Positions 8,886-18,524 of a stretch of DNA of 64,000 nucleotides are shown one piece after another; position 1 is the stretch's first letter; each line of letters starts with the position of its first letter. Under the pieces are notes generated by a model, which made no database searches, had not been told where the DNA came from, and saw nothing but the letters and a program-made list of their open reading frames with translations. This stretch comes from Anaerococcus sp. Marseille-P3625. GTDB taxonomy: Bacteria; Bacillota; Clostridia; Tissierellales; Peptoniphilaceae. The stretch spans positions 434,001-498,000 of the forward strand of contig NZ_OCTP01000010.1 of the NCBI RefSeq assembly GCF_900232825.1. The letters are read 5' to 3'. A program made the translations under genes and the position numbers.

Positions 8886-11800
8886 AAATCATAATTTCCT
8901 AATTAATAGGTTAAATAATTTAGAACAATTAAATATTATTAAGGAGAACATCACTAAAAAATCTCCTATACAAATTCATGGACTTAGCGATGGAGTAAAA
9001 GCGCATTTAGTTCTATCGATTTTTGAAAGTTTAAATAAAAATCTGGTACTGCTTGTAGAAAATGAAAAAATCGCTAAAGAATATTTAAATATAATCAATA
9101 GCATTGAGGATGTTGCATTTTTTTATCCATCTAGAGAAATTAATTTCTACAATATAAAATCCATTGATGAAAAAATTTCTGCAAATCGACTAGAAATTTT
9201 AATTAAACAATCTAAAGGCGAAAAGTTCATTACTATAACGACCTTAGAGGCCATAAAAAATAAACTAACTACTTTATCTCAATTTAATAATAACTTTGTT
9301 AAAATTAGCTCTGAGGATGAAATAGACCAAGATGAATTCATAAAAAAATTAATAAATTTAAACTACTCTTTATCATCTCTAGTAGAAAATAAAGGCGAAT
9401 TTGCTAAACGTGGTTCTATTATTGATATTTGGCCTATAAATTATGAGAATCCTATAAGAATTGAGCTTTTCGATAATGAGATTGATTCTTTAAGGTTTTT
9501 TGATAAGTCTACCCAAAGGACGATAGAGAAAATTAATGAATTTACTATTTCTCCTACAAATGAGCTTTCTTATGAAAGTAAAGATTTTGAAGAAATAACC
9601 AAGTTAATCACTGATGAAATTAGCAAATTATCTAAAAATATCAAAACTAGCTCTGATCAAAAATTAAAAGATAAGTATATGCAAATATTAGATTTTATTA
9701 ATGACAGATCCTATATTTCTAATCTTGATCTTATAAATCCATACAGAGCTACAAATTATCAAAACTTTTTAGATTATTTATCAGAAGACACAGTATTTAT
9801 TTTTGATGATGTCAATAGAATTTATGATCAAAATGAAAAATCTGATCTTGAATTTTTGGAAGCTGTAACCTATCAAAGAGATAGGGGGGAAGTCTTTACA
9901 AGTTTTAAAAATTTGTTTGTAGATATTAAAATAATTTATGAACATATACAGAAATTTAACATTATAAATTTTACATCACTTTTAAAAAAATCTAAATTAT
10001 TTTACCCTAAACAATTAACAGAACTTAAAACCATAGAAGTTGAGCATTTTAATAATAATTTAGGTCAGTTTATAGAAACAATTTCTAATTTGCCTGTAAA
10101 TAGTAAGGCTTATGCACTTTTGCCAAATTCTATCAAAAGCCAAAATCTATTAGAAGAATTCAATAATAGAGAAAATTTTGATGTTTCTTTTTCTGATGAC
10201 ACAAAATTAACTTTGTTAGATATCCAAGCCAAAGATGGTTATTATATTAGAGATGCTAATTTATTTGTTTTTAATGAAAATAACATTTATAAAACAAATA
10301 GGAAAAATTTTCATAAAAAAACAAAATCAAAGTTATCATCATCTGATATTATAAACTATTCAGATCTTACAATTGGAGATTATGTAGTTCATGAAAATAA
10401 TGGAATTGGTATATACAGTGGACTTGAAAAGATAGTAGTTAACAATATACAAAAAGATTTTATTGTTATAAATTATAAGGGTAATGATAAAGTTTTTGTT
10501 CCAATTGATCAAATGGATTTAGTTTCAAAATACATAGGTAATAGGGGTGAAAAACCAGCTCTTTCTAGTCTTGGAAGCCAAAGCTGGATAAAAGCAAAAC
10601 AAAGAGCAAAAAGAGCGGTAGATGAAATTGCTGATGATTTAGTTAATCTTTATGCTAAAAGATCCAAAGAAAAAGGTCATGCCTTTAGCAAAGATTCTAC
10701 TTGGCAAAATGAATTTGAAGATTCATTTTTTTACGAGGAAACCATTAGTCAACTTAGAAGCATAGAAGAAATTAAAGAAGATATGCAAACTGATAGGCCT
10801 ATGGATAGGCTTTTAACAGGAGATGTTGGTTATGGAAAAACAGAAGTAGCTTTAAGAGCAGCTTTTAAAGCAATACTTGATGGATATCAAGTTGCTTTTT
10901 TAGTGCCAACTACAATATTAGCTAATCAGCATTATGAAACAAGCAAAGAGAGATTTAAAAATTTCCCTGTGGAAATTCAAATGCTTTCAAGATTTGTAAG
11001 TAAAAATAAACAAAAAGAAATACTTAAAGACTTAAAATCTGGTAAAGTCGATATGGTAATAGCTACTCATAGATTGTTATCAAAAGATGTAAAATTCAAT
11101 AAACTTGGTCTTTTAATAATAGATGAAGAGCAAAGATTTGGTGTTAAAGATAAGGAAAAATTAAAAGCATTAAAAACTAATATTGATGTATTAACTTTAT
11201 CCGCAACACCCATTCCAAGAACACTACAAATGTCTTTGGCAGGAATAAGGGATTTATCTACCCTTGATGAGCCACCTGAAGAGAGAATGCCGGTAAATAC
11301 ATACGTTTTGGAATATGATGAAAACATTATAAAATCTGCCATAGAAAAAGAATTAAATCGTAATGGACAGATATATTTTGTTTATAACAGAGTTTACAAT
11401 ATTACCAGTATTTATAATCATCTAAAAACCTTAATTCCTGAAGCAAGAATAGAAATAATTCATGGAAAGCTTTCTCCTAAGCAAATAGAATCAATCATGA
11501 ATGATTTTATATTAGGCGAAATAGATATTCTTCTTTCTACTACTATCATTGAAACTGGTATGGATATTGCAAATGTCAATACTCTTATAGTTTATGATGC
11601 TGATAATATGGGGCTTGCTCAACTCTATCAGCTTAAGGGAAGAATTGGTAGGTCTAATCGTTCATCCTACGCTTACTTCACCTACAGAAAGGGCAAAGTT
11701 TTATCAGAAGTTTCTGAAAAAAGGTTAAAATCAATAAGAGATTTCTCTGATTTTGGAAGTGGTTATAAAATTGCCATGAAAGATCTGGAATTAAGAGGAG

Positions 11801-12384
11801 CGGGAAATCTTTTGGGAGAAAGTCAAAGTGGCCACGTTAGCTCCATAGGGTATGATTTATACGTAAAATTTCTTCAAGAGGCTGTAAGTAAAGCATCAGG
11901 GAAAGAAATTAAAGAAAACAAGAGCAATGATGTTTATATCGACATAAAAGTTGATGCATACATTCCAAATTCCTATATAAGTGATCAATCACAGAAAATA
12001 GAAATATATAAAAGAATAGCTAAAATTGAAAATTCTCACGATTACGATATATTAGTAGAAGATTTGATAGATATTTATGGCGATATTCCGATAATGGTGG
12101 ATAATATAATGTATGTATCCTTAATAAAATCACTTGCTAGTAAAACTGGTTTTAAAGAAATTAGAGAAAAAAATTCAAGTATTAACTTGTTTTTTGATAA
12201 TAGAGATTTATTTTCTATTGAAGAATTAAAAGAAATCAGCGAAAATTATAAATCTGAGATGAAAATAAATTTATCAACTAATCCATCATTTATTCTACCA
12301 GCAAGCAAAATAAAATTATTAGATACTTATGAATTTTTAAATACAATAAGAAAAATAAGGAGTAAAAATGAAAAAATCAAGTAA
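8878..12384 (+). CDS. mfd: Transcription-repair coupling factor
   Basis: An 1168-residue Mfd that removes RNA polymerase stalled at DNA lesions and recruits UvrA. In order: a UvrB-like N-terminal module ([14 protein letters not shown] near residue 178), a CarD-like RNA-polymerase interaction domain ([15 protein letters not shown] near residue 500), then the RecG-like translocase with Walker [10 protein letters not shown] (about 648), the DEEQ box [21 protein letters not shown], and QLKGRIGRS near motif VI, and finally a TRCF C-terminal domain. Length is normal. Its 3' end overlaps the downstream lipoprotein gene by 17 bases. Confidence 0.97.
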   Translation: MNKNHNFLINRLNNLEQLNIIKENITKKSPIQIHGLSDGVKAHLVLSIFESLNKNLVLLVENEKIAKEYLNIINSIEDVAFFYPSREINFYNIKSIDEKISANRLEILIKQSKGEKFITITTLEAIKNKLTTLSQFNNNFVKISSEDEIDQDEFIKKLINLNYSLSSLVENKGEFAKRGSIIDIWPINYENPIRIELFDNEIDSLRFFDKSTQRTIEKINEFTISPTNELSYESKDFEEITKLITDEISKLSKNIKTSSDQKLKDKYMQILDFINDRSYISNLDLINPYRATNYQNFLDYLSEDTVFIFDDVNRIYDQNEKSDLEFLEAVTYQRDRGEVFTSFKNLFVDIKIIYEHIQKFNIINFTSLLKKSKLFYPKQLTELKTIEVEHFNNNLGQFIETISNLPVNSKAYALLPNSIKSQNLLEEFNNRENFDVSFSDDTKLTLLDIQAKDGYYIRDANLFVFNENNIYKTNRKNFHKKTKSKLSSSDIINYSDLTIGDYVVHENNGIGIYSGLEKIVVNNIQKDFIVINYKGNDKVFVPIDQMDLVSKYIGNRGEKPALSSLGSQSWIKAKQRAKRAVDEIADDLVNLYAKRSKEKGHAFSKDSTWQNEFEDSFFYEETISQLRSIEEIKEDMQTDRPMDRLLTGDVGYGKTEVALRAAFKAILDGYQVAFLVPTTILANQHYETSKERFKNFPVEIQMLSRFVSKNKQKEILKDLKSGKVDMVIATHRLLSKDVKFNKLGLLIIDEEQRFGVKDKEKLKALKTNIDVLTLSATPIPRTLQMSLAGIRDLSTLDEPPEERMPVNTYVLEYDENIIKSAIEKELNRNGQIYFVYNRVYNITSIYNHLKTLIPEARIEIIHGKLSPKQIESIMNDFILGEIDILLSTTIIETGMDIANVNTLIVYDADNMGLAQLYQLKGRIGRSNRSSYAYFTYRKGKVLSEVSEKRLKSIRDFSDFGSGYKIAMKDLELRGAGNLLGESQSGHVSSIGYDLYVKFLQEAVSKASGKEIKENKSNDVYIDIKVDAYIPNSYISDQSQKIEIYKRIAKIENSHDYDILVEDLIDIYGDIPIMVDNIMYVSLIKSLASKTGFKEIREKNSSINLFFDNRDLFSIEELKEISENYKSEMKINLSTNPSFILPASKIKLLDTYEFLNTIRKIRSKNEKIK

Positions 12385-13441
12385 ATTAATAGCATTATTA
12401 TTGACAAGTTCAATGATATTTTCAGCTTGTAATAATGCAAGTAACAAAACAGACAAAAAAGAAAATACAAAAACAGAAAGCACTGAAACCTCTAAAGAAG
12501 CAAGTTCTAAGAAAAAACTACCTGATAATGTAGTTGCAATAGTAAATGGAGAAAATTTAAGCAAAGATGAATATAAGAAAGAAATCTCTTTTTACGGAGC
12601 AATGTTAGCTAGTCAACAACAACTAAAAAAATCAATAGTTCAAATGATGGTTCAAGACAAACTAATATCTGACGACTTGAAAAAAAATGACATCAAAGTT
12701 ACAGATAAGGAAATTTCAGATCAATTCATGCAAGCTGTCCAAAGAATGGGTGGACAAGAAGCATTTGATAAAATGTTAGATGACTATAACATGGACGTTG
12801 AAATGTTTAAAGAAACAGTAAAGAAAGATTTAATGTATCAAAAACATAAAGAATGGTTTGAAAAAAATAACGAAGTTACTGATGAAGAGATAAAAAAATA
12901 TTATGAAGAAAACAAAGATCAATATAGTAAAGTAGATGCTTCACACATATTAGTAGAAGATGAAGCAACTGCTAAAGAAGTAAAATCTAAGTTAGATAAG
13001 GGCGAGGATTTTGCAAAACTTGCAAGTGAATATTCTAAAGATTCTCAAAACAAAGATAATGGTGGAAAACTTGGCGAATTCACTAGAGGTCAAATGGTTA
13101 AAGAATTTGAGGATAAAGCATTTTCAATGAAAGCTGGAGAAATTAGCGAACCTGTAAAAACTAAATTTGGATATCATATAATCAAAGTTGATAAAATCTT
13201 AAATTCAATTGATGATTTTAAAGATGAAATAAAGACAGCTGTAGCCAATAAAAAATATTCTGACTATATAAACGAATTAAAAGAAAAAGCAAATATAGAA
13301 ACAGAAGATTCAACCAAGGCACAGGATTCAACAACTGATCAAGCTGGTAAAGAAGAAGAAAATAAAGATACAAATTCAACTGAGAAAAAAGAAGATGCTG
13401 ACGATTCTGAAGAATCTAAAGATGAAGACAAAAACAAGTAA
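12368..13441 (+). CDS. prsA: PrsA-like foldase lipoprotein with one parvulin domain
   Basis: A 357-residue exported peptidyl-prolyl isomerase. It has a lipoprotein signal peptide ([20 protein letters not shown], lipid-carrying Cys21), a SurA-like helical region around [18 protein letters not shown], and one complete PpiC domain at about residues 195-278: [34 protein letters not shown] and FGYHIIKV. The C-terminal 45 residues are a low-complexity Glu/Asp/Lys/Thr tail. It likely folds proteins outside the membrane. The start is set by AAGGAGTAAAA. It takes the place of the Bacillus genes downstream of mfd. A related but degenerate lipoprotein overlaps its end. Confidence 0.85.
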   Translation: MKKSSKLIALLLTSSMIFSACNNASNKTDKKENTKTESTETSKEASSKKKLPDNVVAIVNGENLSKDEYKKEISFYGAMLASQQQLKKSIVQMMVQDKLISDDLKKNDIKVTDKEISDQFMQAVQRMGGQEAFDKMLDDYNMDVEMFKETVKKDLMYQKHKEWFEKNNEVTDEEIKKYYEENKDQYSKVDASHILVEDEATAKEVKSKLDKGEDFAKLASEYSKDSQNKDNGGKLGEFTRGQMVKEFEDKAFSMKAGEISEPVKTKFGYHIIKVDKILNSIDDFKDEIKTAVANKKYSDYINELKEKANIETEDSTKAQDSTTDQAGKEEENKDTNSTEKKEDADDSEESKDEDKNK

Positions 13442-14324
13442 AATATTTTTGCTATCGGCACTAATCTTTGTATCCATTTCTTCTTGTAATAATAAAAATG
13501 ATTATAAAGGAAATGTAGCCTTAGTTGACGACGTAGCAATAAGCCAGGACCTTTATTCAAAAGAACTAAAATTTTACCAAAATTTTTATACAAAAATGTA
13601 CGGTGAAAATTATTTAGATCAAGAAGTTGAAAAAGGTAAAACAAATAACAAGGTTTTAGAAAAAGAATTAGTAGACTCTCTAATAAAAGATCAAGTTATG
13701 CTTAATGATCTTAAAGATAAAGATATTAAAATTGATGATAATAAAGCATCTGATCTAAGAACTAAGCTTGAAAATGAGTTAGGAGGTAAGGACTCATTAA
13801 AGGCAAATCTTACAGCGTTAGGATTAAGTGAAAAAGATTTTAATGATATCTTATTTAGAGACTCTATAAGAAAACAACATTATGACTATTTTCTAGCCCA
13901 TAATAATATTAAAGATTCTGATATTTTAAAATTTTACAAGAAAAATCAAAAATATCAGAGAATGTATAAATACAATATTTTAGTTTTTGATAGCAAATAT
14001 GAAGCTGACAAAGCCAAAGCAAAGATAAAATCAGCCAGTGATTACAAAACTTATCTTGATAAGTTAATAAAAAATTACGAAGTAATTAATAGTAAATTTG
14101 TTTATATTGATGATCCATATTTATCATTAGCTAAAGTTAAAAAATTAGATGAAATTAGTGAAGTATTCGAAAAAGATGGAAAATTCATGATTTTGAGAGT
14201 AAATTCTTATAATGAAAACGAAAATGAATTATTAATCAACTTAAAGGATATCTATTTAAAAGAATCTTATACAGATTATTTAAATAAATTAACAAAAAAG
14301 TCTAAAATTAGGCTTTTTATCTAA
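13422..14324 (+). CDS. Lipoprotein related to PrsA/SurA, parvulin domain degenerate
   Basis: About 300 residues. It starts [18 protein letters not shown] and reaches a lipobox ISSC, then [26 protein letters not shown], which matches the SurA-N start of the upstream protein. I prefer the ATG at 13422 over one 27 bases earlier because it gives a normal lipoprotein signal. Where the neighbour has [12 protein letters not shown], this protein has [13 protein letters not shown], so the active-site His is gone and the GGxLG segment cannot be found. It is probably a paralogue that lost isomerase activity and acts as a chaperone or partner. It overlaps the upstream gene by 20 bases. Confidence 0.7.
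   Translation: MKTKTSKIFLLSALIFVSISSCNNKNDYKGNVALVDDVAISQDLYSKELKFYQNFYTKMYGENYLDQEVEKGKTNNKVLEKELVDSLIKDQVMLNDLKDKDIKIDDNKASDLRTKLENELGGKDSLKANLTALGLSEKDFNDILFRDSIRKQHYDYFLAHNNIKDSDILKFYKKNQKYQRMYKYNILVFDSKYEADKAKAKIKSASDYKTYLDKLIKNYEVINSKFVYIDDPYLSLAKVKKLDEISEVFEKDGKFMILRVNSYNENENELLINLKDIYLKESYTDYLNKLTKKSKIRLFI
14295..14318 (+). terminator. Possible terminator inside the 3' end of the second lipoprotein gene
   Basis: AAAAAGTCTA and TAGGCTTTTT can pair (one G-U) around a short loop and end in a T run. The hairpin lies within the last codons, just before the hup promoter. The stem is weak. Confidence 0.4.
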
Positions 14325-14332
14325 GTTTACTC

Positions 14333-14361
14333 TTGAAAAATAGTAAATTATTTTGTATAAT
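14333..14361 (+). promoter_or_regulatory. Strong predicted promoter of hup
   Basis: TTGAAA (14333-14338), 17-base spacer, perfect TATAAT (14356-14361). It lies 48 bases before the hup start and has an ideal spacing for the housekeeping sigma factor. Confidence 0.8.
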
Positions 14362-14409
14362 CAACATTAGAGTTAAACAGAATCATATATTTGATTTATA
14401 GGAGGAAAT

Positions 14410-14688
14410 ATGAATAAATCAGAATTATTAGTAAGCATTTCAGAAAAAAGTGGTCTTAAGAAAAGCGAATCTGAAAAAGCTTTAAACGCAATGATAGAAA
14501 CAATTACTGAAACTTTAGCAAAAGGCGAAAAAGTTCAATTAGTTGGTTTCGGAACATTTGAAACAAGAGATAGAAAAGCTCGTGAAGGAAGAAATCCTAG
14601 AAAACCTGACGAAGTTATTAAAATTCCAGCTAGCAAAGCACCAGTATTTAAAGCAGGAAAAACTTTAAAAGAAGCTGTTAATAAATAA
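14410..14688 (+). CDS. hup: HU-family DNA-binding protein
   Basis: A 92-residue histone-like protein that bends and compacts DNA as a dimer. Seen: MNKSELLVSISEKSGLKKSE (helical dimer face), VQLVGFGTFETRDRKAREGRNP (the beta-arm start with the conserved GFGTF), and a C-terminal PASKAPVFKAGKTLKEAV. The start has an excellent Shine-Dalgarno (TAGGAGGAAAT) and a strong promoter of its own, as expected for an abundant protein. It is a single-gene unit bounded by a terminator on each side. Confidence 0.97.
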   Translation: MNKSELLVSISEKSGLKKSESEKALNAMIETITETLAKGEKVQLVGFGTFETRDRKAREGRNPRKPDEVIKIPASKAPVFKAGKTLKEAVNK

Positions 14689-14703
14689 AAAATTATATTA
14701 GAC

Positions 14704-14739
14704 AAAAAAACCGGAACTTGAAATAAAGAACCGGTTTTT
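14704..14739. terminator. Bidirectional terminator between hup and rqcH
   Basis: The 9-bp arms AAAAACCGG and CCGGTTTTT flank a 16-base loop. A runs on the left and T runs on the right allow termination of hup (+) and rqcH (-). The right arm reaches the rqcH stop codon. Confidence 0.9.
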
Positions 14740-16480
14740 ATATTTCTCTATAATCTTCATCGATTTTTTTCACATAATCTACAGTAACTGTTTTAAAATC
14801 TTCATAGTAGACCATACCAACAGCTGCACCTTTTGCTTTTTTCACATTTTTCTTATAAGTATAATCAACATCAACTTTATTTTCATTTCCTACAGAAGAA
14901 TTTTTATAGGCTAGAAAAGCAGCTATTTTTATATCTTCATCTTTATAATTATTTGACCTTAATATAACATGGCTACCTGGAAAATTTTTAACATGAAACC
15001 ACAAATCATCCTTATTAGCTAATTTTAGTGTGATATAGTCATTTTGCTTGCTATTTTTTCCAACATATATGTCACAATCATTTTTTGTAATAAAGTGTAG
15101 TGGTTTTGATTTTTTGTTTTTATTAATTTTTTTGCTCTGTTTTTTAATTAAATTATTATCTGCCATCTCTTCTTTTATTTCGTTAAGATCATCGATACTT
15201 TTTGATCTTTCAATAAAATCTATTAGTTGATTTAAATATAATAGTTTTTCTTTTTGCTTTGGCAGATCTTTTTTAGCAAAATCTAAAGAATTTCTTAACT
15301 TCTTACTTTTAGAATAATAGCTTTCAACATTTTCCCGTGAATTTTTTGTAGGATCAAGGCTAATGGTTATTGGATTATTATTCTCATAGAAATTAATAAC
15401 CTCAATACTTTTGGCACCTTTTTCAATTAAATGGACATTTGCGGCTAATAAATCCCCGTACGACTTAAATTTCGCAATTTTTTCTTCATTTAGTAAATTA
15501 TCATTTAAGATGCTTATCTTTTTTTTGCTTTGTCTGATGTGAGCATTAACTTTTTTAGTCAAATCTTTTTTGATTTGATTAAGTCTATCATTTGTTTTGT
15601 TGGATTCATAAAACTTTACAATTGCATCACTCATCAAATCACATTCAATTTTTTTATATGCTAAATTTTTTAGCTCTATTGTGTGAAATTCTTTAATTTT
15701 GCCTTCGAATTCGTAATAATAGGATTTTAGATTAGCATTTCTTATATTTTCTCTTAGTTTTAAAAAAATGTCATTTAATTTTCTTTTTTCATCCTCACTT
15801 ACTAATCCCCATTTAATATTAGGATCTATATTAGCCTGATATATCAATTCTTTGCCCACAATAGGAGAAAATCCAGTATAATTTTGGTTGAATATTTTGT
15901 AAGGAATTGCTGTGTCAGGCAGTTTTTGATCTAATTTTAATATATCAAATGAAAAGTCATCTGCACTTATATCGTATTTAACATCATCTATAAATTCATA
16001 TCCTAAGTTAGGAAGTATTTGCCTTACTGATGACATTGATTGGTTGATTCTTTTAATAGAATCTATAATATTAAAATCATCGTCAGTTAGAACTATATTT
16101 GAATGCTTTCCCATTATCTCTACTATAAGTTTTTTTGATTTATTAAATCCCATTTCATCAATAGAGCTTATAGAAAATATTACAACTCTATCTAAACCTT
16201 TTTGCTCAATATCTACTATTTTTGCTTGGTTAATATGTTTTCTTAAAACAAAAGTAAAATTAGGTGGTACTTCTGGGTTTTCATATTTTTTATTAGTTAA
16301 ATTTATTCTAGCCTCATTATTATTGGCACTAATTAATAGCTTATAACTTTGGCCCATTGAATATATATTTAAAATTACATCATTTTTTGAAGGTTGGGTA
16401 ATTTTTTGTATTTTTCCACCTAAAAGCTTATCTTTTAATTCATTTACTACTTTTCTTGTAACTATTCCATCGTAACTCAT
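14738..16480 (-). CDS. rqcH: Ribosome quality control factor RqcH (NFACT/Rqc2 family)
   Basis: A 580-residue NFACT protein. Family knowledge: RqcH binds obstructed 50S subunits and recruits tRNA-Ala to add C-terminal alanine tails that mark stalled chains for degradation. The N-terminal NFACT-N domain starts MSYDGIVTRKVVNELKDKLLGGKIQKI. The middle has HhH and coiled-coil stretches rich in Lys/Asn/Ile. The NFACT-R domain near residues 450-540 reads DIYVGKNSKQNDYITLK and DLWFHVKNFPGSHVIL. Older annotations call it fibronectin-binding protein. AAAAGGAGATTTT fixes the start. It is transcribed alone, divergently from gmk. Confidence 0.9.
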   Translation of the reverse strand: MSYDGIVTRKVVNELKDKLLGGKIQKITQPSKNDVILNIYSMGQSYKLLISANNNEARINLTNKKYENPEVPPNFTFVLRKHINQAKIVDIEQKGLDRVVIFSISSIDEMGFNKSKKLIVEIMGKHSNIVLTDDDFNIIDSIKRINQSMSSVRQILPNLGYEFIDDVKYDISADDFSFDILKLDQKLPDTAIPYKIFNQNYTGFSPIVGKELIYQANIDPNIKWGLVSEDEKRKLNDIFLKLRENIRNANLKSYYYEFEGKIKEFHTIELKNLAYKKIECDLMSDAIVKFYESNKTNDRLNQIKKDLTKKVNAHIRQSKKKISILNDNLLNEEKIAKFKSYGDLLAANVHLIEKGAKSIEVINFYENNNPITISLDPTKNSRENVESYYSKSKKLRNSLDFAKKDLPKQKEKLLYLNQLIDFIERSKSIDDLNEIKEEMADNNLIKKQSKKINKNKKSKPLHFITKNDCDIYVGKNSKQNDYITLKLANKDDLWFHVKNFPGSHVILRSNNYKDEDIKIAAFLAYKNSSVGNENKVDVDYTYKKNVKKAKGAAVGMVYYEDFKTVTVDYVKKIDEDYREI

Positions 16481-16516
16481 AAAATCTCCTTTTTTTTACT
16501 ATACTATAAAATCAAC

Positions 16517-16544
16517 TTGTAATAAGCTTTCATAAAAGTAAAAT
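16517..16544 (+). promoter_or_regulatory. Predicted promoter of the gmk-rpoZ-coaBC-priA operon
   Basis: TTGTAA (16517-16522), 16-base spacer, TAAAAT (16539-16544), about 20 bases before the gmk start. Confidence 0.55.
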
Positions 16545-16564
16545 ACATATGATAAGGAGGCGTA

Positions 16565-17173
16565 ATGAATAAAGGATTTTTATTGGTTATATCAGGCCCT
16601 TCCGGAGTAGGAAAGGGAACTGTTCTTCATGATCTTATGAATACTCAAGAAAATTTAGTTTATTCAGTTTCAGCTACGACTAGAAAAAAAAGAGATGGCG
16701 AAATTGAAGGCGTGAGTTATTTTTATAAGAGTCATGAAGAATTTGAAAAGATGATTAGCGAAGATAAGTTTTTAGAATATGCTTATGTACATAACAATTA
16801 TTACGGAACTCCTAAGGATTTTGTAGAAAAGAAAATTAGCGAAGGCAAAATAGTAGTTTTAGAAATTGATGTTCAAGGTGCTGTAAATGTAAAAAACAAT
16901 ACAGATAATGCTGTATTTATTTTCTTAGCTCCTCCTAGCCTATCAGAATTAAAAAATAGGATAGTAGGAAGGGGTACTGAAACAGAAAATGACATAAATC
17001 TTAGAATGAATAATGCTAGAAAAGAACTTCAATATATAAAATATTATGATTATTTAGTAATTAATGATCATATAAATTCAGCAATAAATTCAGTAAATGA
17101 GATAATAAATGCCGAAAAACACAAGGTATTTAGGGAAGAAGATTTTAACATAAAGGAGATTTTAGATGAATAA
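16565..17173 (+). CDS. gmk: Guanylate kinase
   Basis: A 202-residue GMP kinase (GMP plus ATP gives GDP plus ADP). Seen: P-loop SGPSGVGKGTVL, the GMP-binding stretch SVSATTRKKRDGEIEGVSYFY with HNNYYGTP, VVLEIDVQGA, and FIFLAPPSLSELKNRIVGRGTE in the lid. The start follows ATAAGGAGGCGTA. The end overlaps rpoZ by 8 bases. The gmk-rpoZ-coaBC-priA order is standard in Firmicutes, and guanine-nucleotide balance links it to Rel at the far right of the window. Confidence 0.97.
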   Translation: MNKGFLLVISGPSGVGKGTVLHDLMNTQENLVYSVSATTRKKRDGEIEGVSYFYKSHEEFEKMISEDKFLEYAYVHNNYYGTPKDFVEKKISEGKIVVLEIDVQGAVNVKNNTDNAVFIFLAPPSLSELKNRIVGRGTETENDINLRMNNARKELQYIKYYDYLVINDHINSAINSVNEIINAEKHKVFREEDFNIKEILDE

Positions 17174-17351
17174 TCCATCTTTTAAAAAACTTTCAGAAAT
17201 TAGCTCTAGCAGATATGACATTTGTATGATGGTAGCAAAAAGAGCTAGAAGAATAGTTAGCGGATCAGCTCCATTAACTAAACATATTGAGGCTAAACCT
17301 GTTACACAAGCATTACATGAAGTAATCGAGGGAAAAGTTACAAAGAAATGA
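17166..17351 (+). CDS. rpoZ: RNA polymerase omega subunit
   Basis: A 61-residue omega protein, which helps fold and assemble beta' into RNA polymerase. It shows the conserved core SSRYDICMMVAKRARRIV, then PVTQALHEVIEGKV. Length is typical for Firmicutes. It is coupled by overlap to gmk upstream and to coaBC downstream (4 bases). The start ATG follows AAAGGAGATTTTAG. Confidence 0.95.
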   Translation: MNNPSFKKLSEISSSRYDICMMVAKRARRIVSGSAPLTKHIEAKPVTQALHEVIEGKVTKK

Positions 17352-18520
17352 TTAGAGGGAAAAATATCTTACTAGGCATTAGTGGTGGAATAGCTTGTTA
17401 TAAAGATTTGGAACTTTGCTCAAGATTAATTAAAAAAGGTGCTAATCTAAAAATAATAATGACAAAATCTGCAATAGAATTTGTCAGGCCCTTAGCTTTT
17501 GAAACTATGGGCAAATGCGAAGTTTACGAAGATATGTGGCAAGGTCATCACAAGGAAGTTTACCATATAGAACTTTCCAAATGGGCAGATGTTTTTTTAA
17601 TTGCTCCAGCTACAGCATCTACTATAGGGAAAATGGCAAATGCTATAGCTGATAATTTTTTAATAGCTTCATATTTAGCTTGTTCAAAAGATGTTATAAT
17701 AGCTCCATCAATGAATACTCAAATGTTAAATAATCCTGCGACCCAGAAAAATATTGAAACTTTAATTTCCTATGGTGTAAAAGTTATTAATCCAGAATCT
17801 GGAATACTTGCTTGTAATACCATAGGTGATGGTAGAATGGAAGAGCCTTCAAATATTGTTGAGTATTTGGAATACTATTTTACAACAAAAGATTTATCAG
17901 GCAAAAAAATAATAGTTTCAGCAGGTCCAACAATAGAGCCTATTGACTATGTAAGGTATATAACCAATCATTCTTCAGGGAAAATGGGCTACAATATAGC
18001 AAGAGAGGCTAAAAAAAGAGGAGCAGATGTAGTTTTAGTATCTGGTCCTGTAAATCCTTTTGAAATTAAAGGAATTACAAAAATAAATGTAAAAACAAAT
18101 ATCGAAATGAAAGAAGCAATTGAAAAGCATTTTGCTAGTGCTGATGGTCTAATAATGGCTGCAGCTCCTGTAGATTATAAGTGTAAAGAAGTTTCTGATA
18201 AAAAAATAAAAAAATCAGGAGAAAGCTTGCATCTAGAATTCATAGAAAATTTGGATATTTTAAAATATTTTTCTAGTAAGAAAAATAATCAAACTGTAAT
18301 AGGCTTTGCTGCAGAAACTGACGATTTAATAGCAAATGCCAACAAAAAACTTACTAGTAAGAATGCTGATTATATAATTGCTAACGACCTTAAAAGAGAA
18401 GGTGCTGGTTTTAACACAGATACAAATATTGCAAGTATTATTTCTAAAGATTCTGTAAAAAATTTAGAACTAATGACTAAAGCAGAACTTGCAAATGAAA
18501 TTTTAAATTTAATAAGGTGA
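17348..18520 (+). CDS. coaBC: Bifunctional phosphopantothenoylcysteine decarboxylase / phosphopantothenate-cysteine ligase
   Basis: A 390-residue coenzyme A enzyme. Residues 1-180 are the flavin decarboxylase CoaC: LGISGGIACYKDLEL, the active-site His in HIELSKWADVFLIAPATAST, PSMNTQML, and the substrate-clamp Cys in LACNTIGDGRMEEP. Residues 185-390 are the CTP-dependent ligase CoaB: VSAGPTIEPIDYVRYITNHS, SSGKMGYNIA, MAAAPVDYK and VIGFAAETDD. Both halves look complete. Its product feeds CoA and hence the AcpS half of the 453-1628 protein. Confidence 0.96.
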   Translation: MIRGKNILLGISGGIACYKDLELCSRLIKKGANLKIIMTKSAIEFVRPLAFETMGKCEVYEDMWQGHHKEVYHIELSKWADVFLIAPATASTIGKMANAIADNFLIASYLACSKDVIIAPSMNTQMLNNPATQKNIETLISYGVKVINPESGILACNTIGDGRMEEPSNIVEYLEYYFTTKDLSGKKIIVSAGPTIEPIDYVRYITNHSSGKMGYNIAREAKKRGADVVLVSGPVNPFEIKGITKINVKTNIEMKEAIEKHFASADGLIMAAAPVDYKCKEVSDKKIKKSGESLHLEFIENLDILKYFSSKKNNQTVIGFAAETDDLIANANKKLTSKNADYIIANDLKREGAGFNTDTNIASIISKDSVKNLELMTKAELANEILNLIR

Positions 18521-18524
18521 TAGT

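Noticed and set aside
13395-13421. Earlier ATG for the second lipoprotein gene
   Set aside because: It would put nine extra residues before a good lipoprotein signal and has no better Shine-Dalgarno; kept only as a second choice.
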